Assembly: GCA_038117205.1 (NCBI GenBank)
Contig: JAYOFL010000001.1
Location: forward strand, 62,001 to 126,000
Length of the DNA stretch: 64,000 bases
Reading direction: 5' to 3'
From: JAQBZY01 sp038117205
Lineage (GTDB): Bacteria; Pseudomonadota; Alphaproteobacteria; Rhodospirillales; Casp-alpha2
Shown here in pieces: positions 60,200 through 64,000 of the stretch. The position numbers and the translations under genes were made by a program. Below the pieces are notes generated by a model. The model was not told where the DNA came from. It saw only the letters and a program-made list of their open reading frames with translations, and made no database searches. Position 1 is the stretch's first letter. Every line of letters starts with the position of its first letter.

Positions 60200-61087
60200 C
60201 TAGCGCGTTCCGATCAGCTTCCGCTCGACCTTGCGTCCGAACAGTTTCTCCGCGTTCCGGAACGCGAAGCCTTCCGCCAAATCCTTCGGGAACTGCGCCA
60301 GCCATGAGCGGTTCATGGCGATCAACCCGCCGTAACTTTCCCACTGCTCGTTCACCCAGGTATCCGAACCGACCATGAAGCGGTCGGCGTGCCGCTCGAG
60401 CAGCGCCCGCCATTCCGTATCGAGCCCCTTGCCGCGCCCGAGGATTTCCTGTTCCCGGTACGACAGATCGGCGTAGAGGTTCGCGTGCCTGTCCATCATC
60501 GGGCCGATCACGGCCGGCGGCTCCGACATGCCGGCGTGCGCCCAGATGATCGTGAGTTTCGGGTCGAGACCGTAGAAGAACTTCACCGGCTCGGCGCCGG
60601 AATGGATGTGCAGCACCGCCTTCCGCTCCGCCGCCAGCTTGGCGATGCCGGCGAGCAGCCCCTTGTCGGCGTTGTCGATGCCGTGCAGATGAAACTCGCC
60701 GATGCCGGCGTGCGGATACTTGTCCATCCGGCCGCGGATGTAGTCGAGCATGCCGGCGAAGTGCGTCCAGTTGGATGAGCCGTAACCGCCGCGATAGGGC
60801 CGCACCTCAGGCACGATGCGGTTCGGCGCGAATTCGTAGAGCTTGATGGTGCCGTCGTCCGGCGTCGACGAGACCAGGGCCATGGCGACGCCGGCCTTGT
60901 CCATCAGCTCGATTACCGTGCCCGGCGGGAATTGCGCCCAGGCGTCCTGCTTGTAGTGCATGTGCGCGTCGAAGATCGGCAGGTCCTTGACGGCCTCGCC
61001 GATATGCCCGGGATCAGCGCGGACCGCCGCCGCCATCCCCAATGTGCCGACGACCAGTGAAAACAACACGCGACGCAACGTCGCCAT
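60200..61087 (-). CDS. Secreted amidohydrolase-2 family metal-dependent hydrolase
   Basis: 295 residues. Signal peptide FSLVVGTLGMAAAVRA. Metal ligands: IFDAHMHY (HxH), then LHIHSGAEP, WAHAGMSEP, and GSDTW. TIM-barrel amidohydrolase-2 family; substrates range from decarboxylated aromatics to lactones. It converges with the GNAT gene (one base between stops). Divergent from lysE-like gene. Confidence 0.87.
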   Translation of the reverse strand: MATLRRVLFSLVVGTLGMAAAVRADPGHIGEAVKDLPIFDAHMHYKQDAWAQFPPGTVIELMDKAGVAMALVSSTPDDGTIKLYEFAPNRIVPEVRPYRGGYGSSNWTHFAGMLDYIRGRMDKYPHAGIGEFHLHGIDNADKGLLAGIAKLAAERKAVLHIHSGAEPVKFFYGLDPKLTIIWAHAGMSEPPAVIGPMMDRHANLYADLSYREQEILGRGKGLDTEWRALLERHADRFMVGSDTWVNEQWESYGGLIAMNRSWLAQFPKDLAEGFAFRNAEKLFGRKVERKLIGTR

Positions 61088-61232
61088 TCTCTAAACCTCC
61101 CGCCGGAGAAGCGAGCGGCGATTGTCGGGCAGCTCCGTCGCGTCGGCAAATCACGGATTGCGGAGCGGCACATGTTGACAGGGCGCGGGTTCGGTGGATT
61201 GCTCGTGGAAAGGCTATTTTGGAGCGCCCGAC

Positions 61233-61865
61233 ATGCCCATCGACCCGCAGCTTTACGCCACCTACGTCCTCGCGACCGCCGCCCTGATCCTGATGCCGGG
61301 GCCCATCGTCACCCTGGTCATCGCCAATTCCCTGAAGCACGGCGCCAGGACCGGCGTCATGACGGTCGTCGGCGCCAACCTGGGCTCGACCGTTCTGATC
61401 ACCTTCGCCGCCATCGGCCTGACGACGGTGCTGACCCTCGTCTCCGATCTCTTCGAGTGGATCCGCTGGGCCGGCGTCCTCTATCTCGCCTATCTCGGGA
61501 TCAGGGAATGGCGTCAGGTCTTCCGGCGCAGCGGCGCGAACGGCGCCCTGCCGCCCGACGCCAAGCCGAAGGGCGTCTTCTGGCACGGCTTCATCGTCGC
61601 CATCACCAATCCGAAGACGGCGTTCTTCTTCGTCGCGTTCTTCCCGCAGTTCGTCGACCCGAACCTGCCGGCGGCGCCGCAGATCGCCATCCTGTGCGTC
61701 ACCTTCACCGTGCTCGCGTTCCTGCTGGACGGCATGTACGCGGTGATTGCGGGGCGCGCGCGGGTCTGGCTCGCCGGCGAAGCGAAGGCGAAGATCCGGC
61801 ACGGCATCACGGGAACGCTACTGCTCGGCACCGGCATCGGCCTCGCGCTCGCCCGACGGAGCTGA
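61233..61865 (+). CDS. LysE family amino-acid exporter
   Basis: 210 residues, six membrane segments. Start PQLYATYVLATAALILMPGP, then ANSLKHGARTGVMTVVGANL, FIVAITNPKTAFFFVAFFPQ, and a final helix. RhtB/LysE translocators export amino acids and derivatives. An in-frame ATG 39 nt upstream is disregarded because GGAGCG stands before this one. Confidence 0.9.
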   Translation: MPIDPQLYATYVLATAALILMPGPIVTLVIANSLKHGARTGVMTVVGANLGSTVLITFAAIGLTTVLTLVSDLFEWIRWAGVLYLAYLGIREWRQVFRRSGANGALPPDAKPKGVFWHGFIVAITNPKTAFFFVAFFPQFVDPNLPAAPQIAILCVTFTVLAFLLDGMYAVIAGRARVWLAGEAKAKIRHGITGTLLLGTGIGLALARRS

Positions 61866-61894
61866 CCGGGCCGGTGAAGCTCGAAGACCGTTCC

Positions 61895-62389
61895 ATGCGT
61901 CCGCCGCTGATCATCGACGTGGAGGCCTCCGGCTTCGGGCCGCACGGTTATCCCATCGAGATCGGCGCGGCGTTGGACGACGGCGGCAAGTATTGCGCGC
62001 TCGTCCGCCCGGCGCCGAGTTGGACGCATTGGGACGCCGAGGCCGAAAAGGTGCACGGCGTGCCGCGCCCCGTCCTCGAAAAATTCGGCAAGCCGATGCG
62101 CGAGGTGGCCGGCGAACTCAACCGGCTCCTCGACGGTCGCAACGTCTATACGGACGGCTGGGTCGTCGACAGCCCCTGGCTGGTCAAGCTGTTCGCCGAG
62201 GCCGGTATGGCGCCGAGTTTTTCCATCCGCGCGCTGGAGATGATCCTGAGCGAGAAGCAGATGGAAATCTGGCACGACACCAAGGACGACGTGATCCGCG
62301 AGATGGATCTGCGCCGGCATCGCGCGTCCAACGACGCGGCGATCATCCAGCAAACTTTCGTGAAGACGAGAGAGGCGGTGCGGGTCTAA
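61895..62389 (+). CDS. DnaQ-like 3'-5' exonuclease family protein
   Basis: 164 residues. LIIDVEASGFGPHGYPIEIG is Exo I (D-x-E); VYTDGWVVDSPWLVKLFAEA Exo II region; RHRASNDAAIIQQTF contains the HxxxxD Exo III. Single DEDDh domain. An in-frame GTG at 61874 would give a few extra residues. It follows the exporter by 29 nt; its stop overlaps the nuclease stop on the other strand by 4 bp. Confidence 0.8.
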   Translation: MRPPLIIDVEASGFGPHGYPIEIGAALDDGGKYCALVRPAPSWTHWDAEAEKVHGVPRPVLEKFGKPMREVAGELNRLLDGRNVYTDGWVVDSPWLVKLFAEAGMAPSFSIRALEMILSEKQMEIWHDTKDDVIREMDLRRHRASNDAAIIQQTFVKTREAVRV

Positions 62390-63312
62390 CGCGTCGTCGG
62401 CGCCGCCGCCTGTTCCGGCGGCGCGTTGAGGGCGGGCAGGAAATCGAAGCCGGCCATGGCCTCGACCCTTTCGATCCCGACGCGGGCGGCGTCGAGGGCA
62501 CGCGCCCGCGCCGCGTCCGGCACGAAGTCCGGCCGGTGCGCCAGCAACCAGGCATCGACGGCGACGCCGCCGTCCGCGGCACGCCATGCCACGATCTTGA
62601 AAAAGTGCGTGGCGACGCGAAGGCGCGGTTCCGCCCCCGGCGGTCCGGCCGTCAGGGCGGCTTCGTCCGGGTCCGGCCGTCCGTCGCCGTCGCGGTCGAA
62701 GATCGCGCCGGTCGTCACGTGGACGGCGCCGGACCGCATCGCGCGCACCCGGACAATACGCTCCAGCGCCGCCCAGATCGTTCGGTTGAAGCCCGGATAC
62801 TGCGGCGCGATGTTCGTGAAGAGATACGAATTCACCATCGCCGCCTCGCTTACCGCCATGTCGGCGCTCGGCGTCATGTGGCCCCGGTCGAAGCCGGAGC
62901 GGCGATAGTCGGCGCAGCCGGGAATGCCCACCGCCCGGAAGCGCGGGTCGGGCCGGAAGCATTGCGTGCGCGGCCGCCGCGCCGAGGCCGCACTTGCCGT
63001 CAACGTGTAGGAAACCCAGACTGGCATGCCGAGACCGGGATCGTAGAGGACGGCGAAGTCGCTCTGGTCCGCGCGGAAGGCATCGTCGACGGCGCGGAGC
63101 GACCGGGGCGGTCCATAGGGAATGTGGCGGTCCGAGACACCGCTATCCATCGCCGGCAGCAACGCATCGTAAGCGGCGACGCGGCCCGACGGGATGTCGC
63201 AGCCGCAAGTATCCGCCGCGGCCGCCGGCCCGGCCAAGACCGACACGAGCGCCAACACCAACGCCGGAACGAGCCGAAAGTGAACTATCGTATTAAGTGT
63301 ATTAATATACAT
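62386..63312 (-). CDS. Secreted DNA/RNA non-specific endonuclease with an EF-hand-like loop
   Basis: 308 residues. Signal peptide HFRLVPALVLALVSVLAGPA with AAADT cleavage. NUC-type beta-beta-alpha-metal nuclease: GFDRGHMTPSADM has the catalytic His (145), with Asn in FTNIAPQYPGFNRTIW. Residues 206-217 (DRDGDGRPDPDE) form a perfect EF-hand-type calcium loop inside the fold, unusual for this family. Four Cys near the N-terminus may form disulfides. The start lies in a very AT-rich region with no Shine-Dalgarno. Confidence 0.85.
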   Translation of the reverse strand: MYINTLNTIVHFRLVPALVLALVSVLAGPAAAADTCGCDIPSGRVAAYDALLPAMDSGVSDRHIPYGPPRSLRAVDDAFRADQSDFAVLYDPGLGMPVWVSYTLTASAASARRPRTQCFRPDPRFRAVGIPGCADYRRSGFDRGHMTPSADMAVSEAAMVNSYLFTNIAPQYPGFNRTIWAALERIVRVRAMRSGAVHVTTGAIFDRDGDGRPDPDEAALTAGPPGAEPRLRVATHFFKIVAWRAADGGVAVDAWLLAHRPDFVPDAARARALDAARVGIERVEAMAGFDFLPALNAPPEQAAAPTTR

Positions 63313-63438
63313 ATTTAAGTATAGGGTGCATAAATCCGAAGCAAGCCGCTTCTCTTCCAAACGTGCCGGAAATCCGTAAACGGCTCCCGAACGCCGGGGA
63401 TGCTTGACGGGCGCGGACGTTCTACCTACTTTCTCCGC
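63313..63438. promoter_or_regulatory. Divergent promoter region, nuclease and leu leader
   Basis: 126 nt without a gene. The first 30 nt are very AT-rich (63285-63325) and probably hold the nuclease promoter. The last part GTTCTACCTACTTTCTCC leads into the leader ORF. No other signal is seen. Confidence 0.35.
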
Positions 63439-63495
63439 ATGACGACGTTGATGCAGACGGAGCTGGGCCTCGCCCTTATCAACCCGGTGTCCTGA
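63439..63495 (+). CDS. Probable leuA leader peptide (18 aa)
   Basis: ATG 63439 to TGA 63495 reads MTTLMQTELGLALINPVS, with four Leu of different codons (TTG, CTG, CTC, CTT), one Ile and one Val: a third of the peptide is branched-chain residues. It lies 227 nt before leuA. The stop codon falls in the loop of the hairpin 63483-63506, so ribosome position could change RNA folding, as in attenuation. A second small frame (63545-63634, MFNRTVSSSLVLSRRLIGGR...) is Leu/Ser/Arg-rich, but has no comparable link to a hairpin. Confidence 0.6.
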   Translation: MTTLMQTELGLALINPVS

Positions 63496-63506
63496 GGGAC
63501 GCCGGG
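63483..63506 (+). promoter_or_regulatory. Attenuator hairpin 1, overlaps the leader stop
   Basis: CCCGG-T-GTCC, loop TGAG, GGAC-G-CCGGG: a 10-bp stem with one T-G wobble. The TGA stop of the leader peptide is in the loop. Confidence 0.55.
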
Positions 63507-63600
63507 CCGAAGCCGTTTCCGTCCCTACGTCATTCGAGGTCGTCATGTTCAACCGCACCGTCTCATCTTCTCTCGTGCTTTCGCGTCGACTTATCGGCGG

Positions 63601-63628
63601 CCGCCGGCATTCGCTTGCCCGCCGGCGG
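63601..63628 (+). terminator. Second hairpin in the leuA leader (terminator or antiterminator)
   Basis: CCGCCGGC, 12-nt loop, GCCGGCGG (8-bp perfect). A third small stem GCCCC-CGAC-GGGGC follows at 63643-63656. Neither has a T-run, so which one stops transcription cannot be decided by eye. Confidence 0.4.
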
Positions 63629-63722
63629 TCGTAATCCGGGCCGCCCCCGACGGGGCTTCACCGACCATCCGCGAACAGCATGACATTCCCGGTGACTCGG
63701 CCGGGCACACAGGAGAAGAGCC

Positions 63723-64000
63723 ATGGAACCCAAGACCGCACGCATGAATCCGGGCGAGAAATACGCCGCCTTCAAACCCATCGACCTGCCGGACCGGCAG
63801 TGGCCGGGCCGCGTCATCGATAAGGCGCCGATCTGGTGCTCCGTCGATCTGCGCGACGGTAATCAGGCGCTGATCGAGCCGATGGGGCCGGAACGCAAGC
63901 GCCGCATGTTCGAGACCCTGGTCGAGATCGGCTTCAAGGAGATCGAGGTCGGCTTCCCGGCCGCCTCGCAGACCGATTTCGATTTCGTCCGCGAGATCAT
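63723..64000 (+). CDS. leuA: 2-isopropylmalate synthase, 3' end outside the window
   Basis: Only the first ~92 residues are present. MNPGEKYAAFKPIDLPDRQW and WCSVDLRDGNQALIEPMGPE are the start of the long (IPMS type 2, LeuA2) form, with the catalytic Arg-Asp in DLRDGNQ; FKEIEVGFPAASQTDFDFVR follows. First step of leucine synthesis from 2-oxoisovalerate and acetyl-CoA. ACAGGAGAAGAGCC precedes the ATG. Confidence 0.95.
   Translation, partial: MEPKTARMNPGEKYAAFKPIDLPDRQWPGRVIDKAPIWCSVDLRDGNQALIEPMGPERKRRMFETLVEIGFKEIEVGFPAASQTDFDFVREI

Noticed and set aside
63545..63634. A second short ORF before leuA as the leader peptide
   Set aside because: It is Ser/Arg-rich and runs through a hairpin, but it lacks the stop-in-loop layout of the 63439 ORF; it may simply be chance.
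1..64000. CRISPR arrays, tRNA or rRNA genes, integrases, prophage or IS genes
   Set aside because: None of the expected repeats, folds or protein motifs were seen; the palindromes are short dispersed repeats without transposase.

Overview
The window is about 64 kb of GC-rich, densely coded chromosome from an alphaproteobacterium, most likely of the Rhodospirillales or a related order (inference from gene content). Pointers are the gene order chorismate mutase-hisC-tyrA, PhaR with a PHA synthase operon, a complete-looking ethylmalonyl-CoA core (Ccr, ethylmalonyl-CoA mutase, methylsuccinyl-CoA dehydrogenase), a TIGR02302/DUF4175 protein, FtsEX beside a zinc-ribbon/DUF3426 protein, a DUF1127 protein and an AdoCbl-dependent ribonucleotide reductase. 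I see no rRNA, tRNA, CRISPR array, transposase or prophage. About 60 protein genes fill nearly the whole window; neighbours in the same operon often overlap by 4 bp (ATGA/GTGA).

Layout. 1-4.5 kb: end of an M81 peptidase gene, two convergent paralogous DMT transporters, a Gfo/Idh/MocA oxidoreductase preceded by an unlisted mini-ORF, and a YqaE-type membrane peptide. 4.6-10 kb: queuosine block 1 (queA-tgt-queF forward; methyltransferase-flavin reductase-queE-queD reverse). 9.9-10.3 kb: a gene-free stretch made of palindromic repeats. 10.3-14.5 kb: GST, TPR/glycosyltransferase-like protein, DMT exporter, FG-GAP protein. 14.6-19.3 kb: polyhydroxyalkanoate block (phaA, phaB, a PhaE-like protein overlapping phaC out of frame, divergent phaR). 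19.3-22.1 kb: FGE-like secreted protein, queG and divergent queC (queuosine block 2). 22.2-26.4 kb: chorismate mutase-hisC-tyrA with DUF350 and a trypsin-like protease. 26.4-31 kb: zinc-ribbon protein, ftsE-ftsX-YdcF-plsC. 31-36 kb: class II RNR, a GIY-YIG gene bounded by palindromes, ChaC and a DMT transporter. 35.5-44.4 kb: DUF2125, YqgE, TIGR02302, lysA, LptM-like lipoprotein, argH, thioredoxin-like protein, Tat lipoprotein, DUF1127. 44.6-53.7 kb: aminopeptidase P and two apparent catabolic operons (GntR/PhyH/SAF-dehydrogenase; VOC/CoA-transferase/HMG-CoA-lyase-like/LysR). 53.9-60.2 kb: a small GIY-YIG-like protein and the ethylmalonyl-CoA genes. 60.2-64 kb: amidohydrolase, LysE exporter, exonuclease, secreted endonuclease with an EF-hand-like loop, and leuA behind a probable attenuator.

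How the genes fit together. phaA and phaB make (R)-3-hydroxybutyryl-CoA, which is both the PHA precursor and the entry to the ethylmalonyl-CoA pathway, so the PHA block and the ccr/ecm/mcd block are metabolically linked. TTGCA/TGCAA inverted repeats in both the phaE-phaR and the ecm-ccr divergent intergenic regions hint at shared control, possibly by PhaR. queC, queD, queE, queF, tgt, queA and queG together cover queuosine synthesis from the GTP-derived precursor to Q-tRNA; only folE is absent here.

The least ordinary signals are the long out-of-frame phaE/phaC overlap, the shared TTGCA-type palindromes, the GIY-YIG gene whose 3' end and stop codon are supplied by a palindromic repeat, the leuA leader with a stop codon in a hairpin loop, the mini-ORF coupled to the Gfo/Idh gene, the degenerate prephenate-dehydratase module on chorismate mutase, and an EF-hand-like loop inside a secreted nuclease. 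I found nothing that can confidently be called a wholly new system.
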